A program made the position numbers and the translations under genes. Positions 31,304 to 38,211 of a stretch of 38,402 bases of DNA are shown piece by piece. Numbering within the stretch: position 1 is the first letter of the stretch; every line of letters starts with the position of its first letter. The notes below the pieces were generated by a model. It made no database searches and was not told the origin of the DNA. It worked only from the letters and a program-made list of their open reading frames with translations. This DNA comes from a virus. The stretch covers positions 1-38,402 of the IMG/VR virus record IMGVR_UViG_3300021364_000064, one strand, 5' to 3'.

Positions 31304-32468
31304 GTTAAACTCAGAAGACAAACCTAAAGTAGATGGCATGACGGTATTCAATCCGAATCATGTCAACACAAAAAAACAACCTATGTTTTTCGGTGCTCCT
31401 CTTGGAGTCCAACGTTACGACAATTTTAAGTATCCTGTCTTTGAGAAACTTACTCAACAGCAACTAGGTTACTTCTGGAGACCTGAAGAGGTTTCCCTTC
31501 AAAAGGACAGAGCAGACTATGCACAACTACGCCCCGAGCAGAAGCATATCTACACGTCGAATCTTAAATACCAAATCATGTTGGATTCTGTACAAGGGCG
31601 TGGTCCTGGGATGGCTTTTATCCCTTACGTTAGCCTACCCGAACTTGAGGGGGCTATGACTGTATGGGAGATGATGGAGATGATTCACTCCCGCTCGTAT
31701 ACATATATTATTAAGAATGTCTACTCTGACCCCACCGAAGTGTTTGACACCATCCTAGATGATGCTAACATTATGGAGAGAGCGAAGAGCGTTACTCAAG
31801 CATACGACGACTTCATCCGTGCAGCACAGCAATACGGTAACAGTAATGACTGGCAGCACGCTCAAGAAGGTGTATACTATGCTGAAGAGCAACTCTATGA
31901 GCTCAAAAGGAAACTCTACAAGGCAGTCGTCAATGTCAACATCCTGGAAGGAATCAGATTCTATGTCTCTTTTGCTTGCTCGTTTGCGTTTGGTGAGCTC
32001 AAAATTATGGAGGGATCCGCTAAAATTATCTCTCTCATCGCCCGAGACGAAAGCCAGCATCTTGTCCTTACTCAAAACATCATCAACAAATGGCGTGATG
32101 GGGACGACCCTGACATCCTTAAAATCGCTAAGGAAGAAGAGCAGTGGACGGTAGAGCAATTCAAGCGCACTGTTGATGAAGAGAAGAAGTGGGCGGAATA
32201 TCTCTTCAAAGATGGTAGCATCATCGGTCTCAATGAAAAACTACTCAGCTCCTATGTTGAGTATATTGCTAACCGTCGCATGAGAGCAATCGGTCTCAAA
32301 CCAGTTTTCGACACTCCCATGTCTAACAACCCCCTACCCTGGACGCAGCACTGGCTGTCCTCTAAGGGTCTACAAGTCGCTCCTCAAGAGACAGAGGTGG
32401 AATCATATGTAATTGGTGGTATTAAACAAGATGTCAAAAAAGATACCTTCGCAGGATTTCAACTATGA
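31284..32468 (+). CDS. nrdB: NrdB, class I ribonucleotide reductase radical subunit
   Basis: 394 residues; T4 NrdB has 388. It provides the tyrosyl radical through a di-iron centre. EMIHSRSYTYII contains the metal-binding Glu and His and the radical Tyr, as in E. coli NrdB. RDESQHLVLTQNII provides the second Glu-x-x-His pair. The start is GTG 31284, with GGAGGAAG at 31272-31279; no upstream ATG fits, and it overlaps the nrdA end by 20 bases. The C-terminal FAGFQL peptide should dock onto NrdA. Confidence 0.95.
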   Translation: MTVAKFKLNSEDKPKVDGMTVFNPNHVNTKKQPMFFGAPLGVQRYDNFKYPVFEKLTQQQLGYFWRPEEVSLQKDRADYAQLRPEQKHIYTSNLKYQIMLDSVQGRGPGMAFIPYVSLPELEGAMTVWEMMEMIHSRSYTYIIKNVYSDPTEVFDTILDDANIMERAKSVTQAYDDFIRAAQQYGNSNDWQHAQEGVYYAEEQLYELKRKLYKAVVNVNILEGIRFYVSFACSFAFGELKIMEGSAKIISLIARDESQHLVLTQNIINKWRDGDDPDILKIAKEEEQWTVEQFKRTVDEEKKWAEYLFKDGSIIGLNEKLLSSYVEYIANRRMRAIGLKPVFDTPMSNNPLPWTQHWLSSKGLQVAPQETEVESYVIGGIKQDVKKDTFAGFQL

Positions 32469-32850
32469 GTTTGAGGTAGTCTTCGATAAAGAAAAGGAGA
32501 CTACCTTACAGAAAATTAAGAGGTGGATTGCAAAAAAGCAACCACCTCTTAGAACAGTGTTGGAGCATTTATTTTCTTTTGTAGAAAAATGGTATTGGGA
32601 AGGTAAAGAATTGCAAACCAAGCATCGGATAGATCAACAAGTAAAATACATTGGTAAGATATGGGAAGAGGAAGATGAGCGCAACAGACAACCAATCGTG
32701 GAAGAGGGACCTTCTAGCGTGCCCAACCTTCCCACTCTCAGAATTAGAGCTCCGTTTGTTGAGGGAGGGACCGAAGAGTCTGGCACAAGCGTGGCACCTC
32801 CAAGCACTAAGATACAAATACCTGACCCGTGGGACGACCCATTGATGTAA
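32431..32850 (+). CDS. Hypothetical protein with proline-rich tail
   Basis: 139 residues from ATG 32431 (in-frame TTG 32413 is an alternative), overlapping the end of nrdB by 38 bases in another frame. The N-terminal 90 residues are helical and basic (KIKRWIAKKQPPLRTVLEHL, KWYWEGKEL). The rest is disordered and Pro/Ser-rich, ending IPDPWDDPLM. No family is recognised. The late-promoter hairpin begins three bases after the stop. Confidence 0.55.
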   Translation: MSKKIPSQDFNYEFEVVFDKEKETTLQKIKRWIAKKQPPLRTVLEHLFSFVEKWYWEGKELQTKHRIDQQVKYIGKIWEEEDERNRQPIVEEGPSSVPNLPTLRIRAPFVEGGTEESGTSVAPPSTKIQIPDPWDDPLM

Positions 32851-32852
32851 CC

Positions 32853-32885
32853 TATAAATACCTCCAGTGATGGGGGTATTTTTTT
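32853..32885 (+). promoter_or_regulatory. Late promoter embedded in an RBS-masking terminator hairpin
   Basis: TATAAATA at 32853-32860 is an exact late box. AAATACCTCC (32856-32865) pairs with GGGGGTATTT (32872-32881), one wobble, around a six-base loop, followed by T to 32885; the ATG is at 32886. The GGGGG of the 3' arm is the only ribosome site for that ATG. Upstream transcripts would terminate or be masked here, while a late transcript starting near 32866-32868 would lack the 5' arm and be open. Confidence 0.7.
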
Positions 32886-33218
32886 ATGCGACCGCAATCT
32901 GCGAAAGCAAAAGGAAGAAGATTGCAGCAGTGGGTGAGAGAGCAGTTGATTGAAAAACTGAATGTCCACCCCGAAGATATTGAGTCACGCAGCATGGGTG
33001 CTGGTGGTGAAGACCTCATCATGGCACGGGCAGCTAGACAAAAGTTTCCTCATAGTATAGAATGTAAGAATGTAGAGAAACTCAATATCTGGGATGCCTA
33101 CGAGCAATCTGCTGCTAACTGTGGAGACTATGAGCCGATAGTTGTTATCAAAAAGAATGGTAAAAAACCTTTGGTTGTAGTTGATGCAGAATACTATATT
33201 CAAATGTTTAATAAATGA
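32886..33218 (+). CDS. PD-(D/E)XK endonuclease, resolvase-like
   Basis: 110 residues. After a basic start (AKAKGRRLQQWVREQL) come SRSMGAGGEDLIMA, with the catalytic Asp, and FPHSIECKN, the ExK element, then NIWDAYEQS, an arrangement typical of small Holliday-junction-resolvase-type nucleases. T4 uses the unrelated gp49 for this job, so this could be its functional substitute. Expression control by a late promoter within a hairpin is also what T4 gene 49 uses. The substrate is inference. Confidence 0.75.
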   Translation: MRPQSAKAKGRRLQQWVREQLIEKLNVHPEDIESRSMGAGGEDLIMARAARQKFPHSIECKNVEKLNIWDAYEQSAANCGDYEPIVVIKKNGKKPLVVVDAEYYIQMFNK

Positions 33219-33219
33219 T

Positions 33220-33888
33220 ATGAAAAAACTACTATTGGCTTTGATGCTCATGGGAAGTCCAGCAATGGCAGACCATGCATCTGGTCACATTAAAGGATAC
33301 AATTCTATGGATTCCATGGGTTGTATGTTACTTAGGGAATGCACCGATGGAGTCGAAGAAGTCTTTAGTCTTTTGGATATTTCTAGTCAGTATCCCAATA
33401 CTGAGTCTTATACTCCTGTTGCTGCGGAGTTCAACCACATGCTTTCTTCCCTTAATCAGGTCGGAGTTAGGGTGTTTCTAGCAGACTCAAAGTATTTCCC
33501 ACCTATGCACCGTGGTGTGTATCATACTGTGGGTAATAACTTCTTCCTCAACAAGGAATACATGGACAACCCTGGCACGCTGATGATGGTGATGCGTCAT
33601 GAAGGATGGCACGCTGCACAAGATTGTATGGCAGGTAGTATCAAGAATAGTTTGATTGCTATCATCCATCCTGAAGAAGATGTGCCTATGATCTGGCGTG
33701 TGATGGCAGAGCGCACCTATCCAAAGTCTGCTGTACCTTGGGAAGCAGAAGCAGGATGGGCAGGACGTACAGAAAATATGACACAGGATGCTCTGGCAGC
33801 ATGTGCAGCAGGCGAGATGTGGAAAGTTTATCCTCCAACACCTTTGACTAAAAAGTGGCTACAGGAAAATAACTATATGCCTAAATAG
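33220..33888 (+). CDS. Exported HExxH putative zinc metalloprotease
   Basis: 222 residues from ATG 33220, one base after the nuclease stop; an earlier in-frame start would remove the signal peptide from the N-terminus. MKKLLLALMLMGSPAMA followed by DHAS is a clear Sec signal peptide with an A-x-A cleavage site. MRHEGWHAAQDC carries the zinc site HExxH, and EAEAGWAG about 65 residues on can supply the third ligand Glu, as in gluzincins. The mature part has six or more Cys and may have disulfides. It would act in the periplasm or at the envelope, for lysis or virion release, or be a virion component. The target is unknown. Confidence 0.65.
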   Translation: MKKLLLALMLMGSPAMADHASGHIKGYNSMDSMGCMLLRECTDGVEEVFSLLDISSQYPNTESYTPVAAEFNHMLSSLNQVGVRVFLADSKYFPPMHRGVYHTVGNNFFLNKEYMDNPGTLMMVMRHEGWHAAQDCMAGSIKNSLIAIIHPEEDVPMIWRVMAERTYPKSAVPWEAEAGWAGRTENMTQDALAACAAGEMWKVYPPTPLTKKWLQENNYMPK

Positions 33889-33909
33889 AAGAGCCTTACT
33901 CCTATACCT

Positions 33910-34236
33910 ATGCTCGGTAAATCCAAAGCAAAGGTAGAAGAGAAAGACGACCAGCATGAAGATAAAAGTGAAGTCCTTGGTAATTTGGTGAAAGTTGTTG
34001 TACTTATTTGGTCCGCTTCTCTCCTAACCTTTAGTTACGTTAGACTTCCCAATGGTCAAAAGATTCTAGACTTTGACCCTACCTTCATTGCCTCGGTCTT
34101 CTCTGGATCGTTAGCTGCGTTTGGACTGTCTCCTGCTAAAGCAGGTGGTGGTAATGGTAATGGTAAAGTAGTAGCGAAGAAAGAGCCAGAAGTTGTTTCC
34201 GCTATTGAGCCAAAGAAAGATGCAAAAACTGATTAA
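33910..34236 (+). CDS. Small membrane protein, holin-like
   Basis: 108 residues. A charged N-terminus (about 25 residues) is followed by a hydrophobic segment (VKVVVLIWSASLLTF), a short turn (LPNGQKILDFDPT), a second hydrophobic segment (FIASVFSGSLAAFGL), a Gly/Asn linker and a Lys-rich tail. Two membrane helices with a charged end fit a holin, but no holin family is recognised. It is overlapped by the next small membrane gene. Confidence 0.55.
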   Translation: MLGKSKAKVEEKDDQHEDKSEVLGNLVKVVVLIWSASLLTFSYVRLPNGQKILDFDPTFIASVFSGSLAAFGLSPAKAGGGNGNGKVVAKKEPEVVSAIEPKKDAKTD

Positions 34237-34453
34237 CGTTGTAGCACTGCTGTCTGGTCTTACCTCTCTTGGTTTGATCGGCGGTGGTGCTTATGTGCTT
34301 ATGAACCAAGAAGCATGGAAAGCACAAGCACAAGAACGCCTCACGGAAATTATTACTGAAGGTATTACTGGTGCTCTGCCTGGTCTTTTAGACAATGCCA
34401 TGCCAGAGATGCCTGAGGTACCTTCTACAACTGGTCCTGCTATCCCCTTCTAA
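34220..34453 (+). CDS. Small single-span membrane protein
   Basis: 77 residues from ATG 34220, overlapping the previous gene by 17 bases. One N-terminal hydrophobic segment (INVVALLSGLTSLGLIGGGAYVLM) is followed by an amphipathic helix (WKAQAQERLTEIITEGI) and a Pro/Met-rich end. It may be an inner-membrane anchored protein facing the periplasm, as in a spanin, but lacks a lipobox. The function is unknown. Confidence 0.5.
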   Translation: MQKLINVVALLSGLTSLGLIGGGAYVLMNQEAWKAQAQERLTEIITEGITGALPGLLDNAMPEMPEVPSTTGPAIPF

Positions 34454-34455
34454 AA

Positions 34456-35052
34456 ATGACAACTAAAACACCAACAAAGAAAACATTGCCAATAAAGACT
34501 ATTGGATGGGCATTACTTGGTCTTGTTGGTGTTTCTCATATTGGACTCCTGGGATATGTATTGAGACCACAAGAGAAGATTCATCAACCACCAGCATTCA
34601 ATATTCCACATGGTCCATACTCATCTTACAGAATTAAAGCTGGCAAGGATGGATATGAGATTGAGTTTCGTGCTGATGACCCTAAAGTTTTAGAGTCTGA
34701 AAAATCCTTACATTTGAATCAAGAGAAGAGAGGTCTATTTGGTGGTGGCACTACCAATCGTGATGAGTATCGTCGTGACCAATACACCAGAGAGGGTGCT
34801 AGAAACCTAGGGGGTGGCGCTGCAGACGCCGAGGGAAAGTCTGCAAAAGAAGTAGAGTGTTTAGTGGCGGACGCTGGAGCACGGTCACAAGGTGCAATGG
34901 CAGGTAGTGCAATCGCTGCAGGTGTTGCTGTCCCTGCTGTCGCTAGCATTCCTTACGTTGGATGGTTAGCAGGTGGTTGGGCATTACTCCTAGGACAGAA
35001 GATTGGATCTGAAGCAGGGTCGCAAGTTGGACAAGTATTCAATGATTGCTGA
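34456..35052 (+). CDS. Membrane-anchored hypothetical protein with glycine-zipper-like tail
   Basis: 198 residues. An N-terminal basic stretch and one membrane helix (IGWALLGLVGVSHIGLLGYVL, about 16-36) are followed by a polar domain (SYRIKAGKDGYEIEFRADD). The C-terminus has small-residue-rich hydrophobic segments (GAMAGSAIAAGVAVPAVASIPYVGWLAGGWALLLG) ending GSEAGSQVGQVF, like a glycine-zipper or colicin-type insertion. A Cys at the very end may form a disulfide with Cys134. A role in membrane disruption or DNA entry is conceivable, not shown. Confidence 0.5.
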   Translation: MTTKTPTKKTLPIKTIGWALLGLVGVSHIGLLGYVLRPQEKIHQPPAFNIPHGPYSSYRIKAGKDGYEIEFRADDPKVLESEKSLHLNQEKRGLFGGGTTNRDEYRRDQYTREGARNLGGGAADAEGKSAKEVECLVADAGARSQGAMAGSAIAAGVAVPAVASIPYVGWLAGGWALLLGQKIGSEAGSQVGQVFNDC

Positions 35053-35056
35053 GAAT

Positions 35057-35086
35057 TTGATGAAAGTGGTTAAATAGTATTATATT
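35057..35086 (+). promoter_or_regulatory. Possible sigma70-type promoter
   Basis: TTGATG at 35057-35062 and TATATT at 35081-35086, spaced by 18 bases, lie in the 48-base gap before a small ORF that has GAGG at 35092-35095. Both boxes are close to consensus, but the region is AT-rich. Confidence 0.4.
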
Positions 35087-35100
35087 AACTTGAGGTTATT

Positions 35101-35217
35101 ATGGTTGTATCTCCAAGTAAAAGAGCGAAAAAGAAAGATGCTGACAATACATTTTTCTTGTATGTTGCTTTTCATGCCGCTATTAGTGCCGTAGTGAATT
35201 TGTTTACAGATGACTGA
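35101..35217 (+). CDS. Very small membrane-like ORF
   Basis: 38 residues: a basic start (VVSPSKRAKKKDADN) and one hydrophobic segment (TFFLYVAFHAAISAVVNLF). It has a good GAGG ribosome site, and its stop overlaps the next ATG (TGATG), which supports a real, coupled gene. No family is recognised. Confidence 0.5.
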   Translation: MVVSPSKRAKKKDADNTFFLYVAFHAAISAVVNLFTDD

Positions 35218-36026
35218 TGCCAGAAATTCCTGATATTCAAACAAATAATATTGGAATACGAGAGTTAGATATTCCTCCAGTTATAAATGTTTTTGAAACA
35301 ACCTCCCAATCAGTCCCACTAGCACCTCCTGTAGTGGTAAATATTGGTGTGCCTATTGTTGATGTACCTGGATGTGTAGAGGCACATGAATCCAATAGTA
35401 AATCTAAAACAGTAGGTCAAGATGACGAAAGAGGACTGGTTACGTACTGCGATTCTGGCGTCCCTAGTTTTAATCCTATTCAGTATGAACCTGAGCAGAT
35501 AGTCCCAACATATCCTGCTGGTGTAGATACTGGAGCAAAAGAGAAACCTAAAACTCCTGAAACACCACAGTTGCCGACACCTAAAATTCCTCCTGCTACT
35601 GCCAAGGTAGATTGTCCTACACCAGCACAGCAGGCAAAGGAACCTGTTGGTACATTTGTTGAAGGATTTAGAAAGAAGGTTGTTGCCTATGAATTGAAAG
35701 GTAACGAGTGTGTTCAGATAACAGAAAAAGTCCCACTACCTCAACAGATAGTAGCGGGACTTCCTAGTGGTGGGCAAGTTGTACAAGTTGGAGGCGTTGC
35801 TGTTATTGCTACTGCTTCGGCACTGCTTGCAAAACCTCTTGCTGACCTTCTGTTAAAAGCGGTGAAACCTGCCGTGAAGAAAGTGATGAAGAAGATTGCT
35901 GCCTTGCGGGGTAAGACTCCCCCAATCCTCTCTGCAGGGGAGCGCCGAGCAGAGCAGCGTCAGATGAACCAGGCTGTGAAGGCACTGCGCTCTGTTTTTC
36001 CAAGGAGGAAGAGGAAGAAGGGATAG
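35217..36026 (+). CDS. Proline-rich protein with basic C-terminus
   Basis: 269 residues. The first 75 residues have repeated IPDI/IPPVINV-type hydrophobic-Pro patterns. A Pro/Thr/Lys linker (KEKPKTPETPQLPTPKIPP) follows, and the C-terminal 90 residues have one hydrophobic helix (VGGVAVIATASALLAKPLADLLL) and a very basic end (PRRKRKKG). No named family. The last 218 bases overlap a minus-strand ORF tail to tail. The basic end is well formed, so this frame is believable in the overlap, but either frame may have been extended. Confidence 0.55.
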   Translation: MPEIPDIQTNNIGIRELDIPPVINVFETTSQSVPLAPPVVVNIGVPIVDVPGCVEAHESNSKSKTVGQDDERGLVTYCDSGVPSFNPIQYEPEQIVPTYPAGVDTGAKEKPKTPETPQLPTPKIPPATAKVDCPTPAQQAKEPVGTFVEGFRKKVVAYELKGNECVQITEKVPLPQQIVAGLPSGGQVVQVGGVAVIATASALLAKPLADLLLKAVKPAVKKVMKKIAALRGKTPPILSAGERRAEQRQMNQAVKALRSVFPRRKRKKG

Positions 36027-36801
36027 AGTGAATGTGTGGTGCGATAGCATTCTTATTCATTACCACGACATCTGCACACACTGCAGCATACTTTGTCCCA
36101 GGCTTAAACATAATCCCAGCCTTCATTAACTCACCACAATTTTTGAGTCTCGCAATCTCAAAGTCTAATCTTTTATTGGCATTCGTTTGTTGCATCAAAG
36201 CAATATTTGCTCGTGCTGCTTCCTTACACAATTCTTGTGCTTTCTTATCTAATGGTGTTGACCATGTGATAGAGAAACCAACGCCTAAGTTGTAGTTATC
36301 TTTTTGTCCTGTCCTTACAGGGACAGTATACAAAACATCACCAGGATTATCTGGTGCTCCATCTTCATCCAAATCTCTCATATCATATACTGGGTCATTA
36401 TAATATGGCTCATATGGTTTAGTAGCAGAAGCACTACCAGTTACATATGGTGTGAAGTTTCTAGTTGCACCTTGACACTGGATTCCGTTACCGTAGGTGT
36501 TGGTGATGTAGGGACCTTGAAGAACCTGAATGGCTTGGTTAGTAACAGAGCCAGAACTATTGGCGACAGGAGCCGCAGTAGCACTAACACCACCAACATT
36601 CGCGAGTGCTTCTTGAGGAATGAGCGCACTGATAATTACTGGGAGAAGATACTTGTAGTGTCGGTTACGCTTGTAACTTCTGTTGTTCTTTGAATGATTG
36701 TTTGTGTGCTTAAACCAGGACCTGAATACGTTTCTGTGAATTGAAACGCTGCTCCTGGTGTTGTCTGTGTGAATGTTGGTTTGCTTGTTATTCCAGTCCA
36801 T
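35809..36801 (-). CDS. Exported conserved cyanophage protein, start uncertain
   Basis: Up to 330 residues. The core, NVGGVSATAAPVANSSGSVTNQ to GITYAAVCADV-like sequence, looks like a conserved cyanophage virion-associated family: VLQGPYITNTYGNGIQCQG, LGVGFSITWSTPLDKK, ANIALMQQTNANKRLDFEIARLKNCGELMKAG. YKYLLPVIISALIPQEALA just before it has the shape of a signal peptide. No ATG, GTG or TTG lies in frame near that peptide; the only start is ATG 36801, inside the upstream gene, with GGAG ten bases before it. The Ser-rich last 70 residues are antisense to the plus-strand gene. Confidence 0.55.
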   Translation of the reverse strand: MDWNNKQTNIHTDNTRSSVSIHRNVFRSWFKHTNNHSKNNRSYKRNRHYKYLLPVIISALIPQEALANVGGVSATAAPVANSSGSVTNQAIQVLQGPYITNTYGNGIQCQGATRNFTPYVTGSASATKPYEPYYNDPVYDMRDLDEDGAPDNPGDVLYTVPVRTGQKDNYNLGVGFSITWSTPLDKKAQELCKEAARANIALMQQTNANKRLDFEIARLKNCGELMKAGIMFKPGTKYAAVCADVVVMNKNAIAPHIHSIPSSSSSLEKQSAVPSQPGSSDAALLGAPLQRGLGESYPARQQSSSSLSSRQVSPLLTEGQQEVLQAVPKQ

Positions 36802-37052
36802 GATGATGTTACTCCATCAATAGTTACATTGTTACTTCCAGTGCCAGGAGAAAGATTACCTGATGCTGTAATTCCACTACCTGTCACAGAGTATTGATAC
36901 CCTGTGTTATAGTCCATCGAGTTGATGGTTTCTGTAATTTTTTGTGTCGTCTCTGTGTGGCTTGTCATCGACCCCTGTGTGAAGTTAGGGACCACTGGGA
37001 CCGCCATAGCAGGAGATCCCAGTAATAATGCCACGAAAAGTAATCTTTTCAT
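36636..37052 (-). CDS. Exported Ser/Thr-rich protein
   Basis: 138 residues. MKRLLFVALLLGSPAMA then VPVVPN is a clear signal peptide. The mature part is Ser/Thr/Gly-rich and beta-like (YQYSVTGSGITASGNLSPG, TSSWTGITSKPTFTQTTPG) without Cys. This composition suits a secreted or surface fibre-like protein. Its 3' end overlaps the next minus-strand gene by about 166 bases in the -1 frame. It lies 12 bases after the 37523 gene on the same strand. Confidence 0.6.
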   Translation of the reverse strand: MKRLLFVALLLGSPAMAVPVVPNFTQGSMTSHTETTQKITETINSMDYNTGYQYSVTGSGITASGNLSPGTGSNNVTIDGVTSSWTGITSKPTFTQTTPGAAFQFTETYSGPGLSTQTIIQRTTEVTSVTDTTSIFSQ

Positions 37053-37064
37053 GATTATATAGTA

Positions 37065-37523
37065 TTAGTCGATAACAGTGATTTCCGTAACGAATTGTCC
37101 CGTTGCAGATGTGCCAGCGCCACCAGCAGTCAGTCCAATAGCATGACTTCTGTCAATCGTGCCAGCTAGAGTGCCAGCAGATCCAGCCGCATAAGAAGTA
37201 AGGTTGCCGAAGTTAGGAACATCACCTGTGCTAACAGCAGCGGCAGGGATACTATCTGCTGCGTTATACGATTCAGTCAAAGACCAATCTTGTCCAGATG
37301 TGGTAACAGTGTATGTGCCAGCACCAGAGGTAGCACCACCCATCGTGCCCGCCGTGATGTTAGAACCAGCAGCAGAATAACTACCACCGATTCTTACAGC
37401 AGTAGAGCGAGCAGCATCAACAGTCAGTTGGACTGAAGAAGCATGTTTAGTAACAAGTCCGCCTGCATTTGCTGCATTTGCGGTCATCAGAAGCATTCCA
37501 AAAGTCAACAAGACTTTTTTCAT
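37065..37523 (-). CDS. Exported Gly/Ala/Thr-rich protein
   Basis: 152 residues. MKKVLLTFGMLLMTANAANA then GGLV is a clear signal peptide. The mature part is rich in Gly, Ala, Ser and Thr with alternating hydrophobic residues (SNITAGTMGGATSGAGTYTVTTSG, TSATGQFVTEITVID), suggesting a beta fold. Small exported proteins of this kind recur in marine T4-like phages, but their role is not known to me. CTAAATAC (minus strand, 37555-37548) lies 25 bases before the start. It heads the run of three exported proteins. Confidence 0.6.
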   Translation of the reverse strand: MKKVLLTFGMLLMTANAANAGGLVTKHASSVQLTVDAARSTAVRIGGSYSAAGSNITAGTMGGATSGAGTYTVTTSGQDWSLTESYNAADSIPAAAVSTGDVPNFGNLTSYAAGSAGTLAGTIDRSHAIGLTAGGAGTSATGQFVTEITVID

Positions 37524-37555
37524 CTGAACAATGTAGTAGAACTATCTGTATTTAG

Positions 37556-38014
37556 TTAAATTAGTGTCCCATGTTGTCTACGAATTTCTCTCAACTCCTC
37601 AAAGTTTTTTTGCTTAGTGCCGCCATCGTATGCCCAAGCATAACCCTCTTCAATCATTTGTTCGTTGAGGGACACATCTCCGTCCCCAATGTATAACCAA
37701 CCAAGAAGACGGCCATATTTGCCGACGCCACCAACAAGTTCAGTGCGGATAATAAGATCATCGTCACCAACCACAGCACCTTCCAGTTTTTCTTTGAGCC
37801 AGTTGGTTGCGTCATAACCCAATGCCTTCTCTTCAAGGTCGCGTGTTCGTTTCTCTGGTGTATCTACTCCTGCAACTCTGACCCTCTCTTTTTTGTAGAG
37901 GTCAAAACCCAAGTCAATCGTGACATCAATTGTATCCCCATCAAGGACTCTGTTGATTTCTATCACTCGGAAGTTGTAACAACTCTTCCTGCTGGGCGGT
38001 GTCATTGCTCCCAT
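37556..38014 (-). CDS. Staphylococcal-nuclease-type thermonuclease
   Basis: 152 residues from ATG 38014; ATG 38005 (starting MTPPS) is a close alternative. The SNase domain is complete: RVLDGDTIDVTIDLGF, KERVRVAGVDTPEKRT with the catalytic Arg and Asp, and GKYGRLLGWL with the second Arg. Such enzymes cut DNA and RNA in a calcium-dependent way. No signal peptide is seen, so it would act in the cytoplasm, perhaps in host DNA degradation. Its 5' end overlaps the small membrane gene by 74 bases. Confidence 0.85.
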   Translation of the reverse strand: MGAMTPPSRKSCYNFRVIEINRVLDGDTIDVTIDLGFDLYKKERVRVAGVDTPEKRTRDLEEKALGYDATNWLKEKLEGAVVGDDDLIIRTELVGGVGKYGRLLGWLYIGDGDVSLNEQMIEEGYAWAYDGGTKQKNFEELREIRRQHGTLI

Positions 38015-38150
38015 CTTCTAACTCCTTATATGCTAATGTCATTATGGTATATATGTAATACGCTACTCCACCGAGTAGAATTACTAGACTCCAGATGATG
38101 CTCCATGTCACGTCGTTAACATCATGTAATGGTCTCAATACAAGATTCAT
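37941..38150 (-). CDS. Small single-span membrane protein
   Basis: 69 residues from ATG 38150; a TTG at 38189 would add 13 but lies in the promoter region. One membrane segment (WSIIWSLVILLGGVAYYIYTIM) is followed by an acidic and Gln-rich tail (ELEDGSNDTAQQEELLQL). No family is recognised. It heads the minus-strand group and overlaps the thermonuclease start, so the two are coupled. Confidence 0.6.
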   Translation of the reverse strand: MNLVLRPLHDVNDVTWSIIWSLVILLGGVAYYIYTIMTLAYKELEDGSNDTAQQEELLQLPSDRNQQSP

Positions 38151-38153
38151 CTG

Positions 38154-38161
38154 TATAAATA
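38154..38161 (+). promoter_or_regulatory. TATAAATA late-promoter motif
   Basis: An exact plus-strand late box 65 bases before the ATG at 38226. It would give that gene a late transcript in addition to the sigma70-type promoter. Confidence 0.5.
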
Positions 38162-38189
38162 AGATACTTTCGTATTTAGGGCTTGACAA
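38161..38189 (-). promoter_or_regulatory. Minus-strand sigma70-type promoter
   Basis: On the minus strand TTGTCA (38189-38184) and TATCTT (38166-38161) are 17 bases apart, directly before ATG 38150. The -35 box overlaps the plus-strand -35 in a TTGACAA/TTGTCAA near-palindrome. Confidence 0.45.
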
Positions 38190-38211
38190 CCTTAAGAAAG
38201 TATGATAGTGT
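38183..38211 (+). promoter_or_regulatory. Plus-strand sigma70-type promoter
   Basis: A perfect TTGACA at 38183-38188 and TAGTGT at 38206-38211, spaced by 17 bases, precede the ATG at 38226. The -10 is weak (three of six), but the -35 is ideal. Confidence 0.5.

Noticed and set aside
36032-36693. Two plus-strand open frames of 87 and 129 residues
   Set aside because: Both are antisense to the exported minus-strand protein, whose conserved-looking segments cover the same bases.
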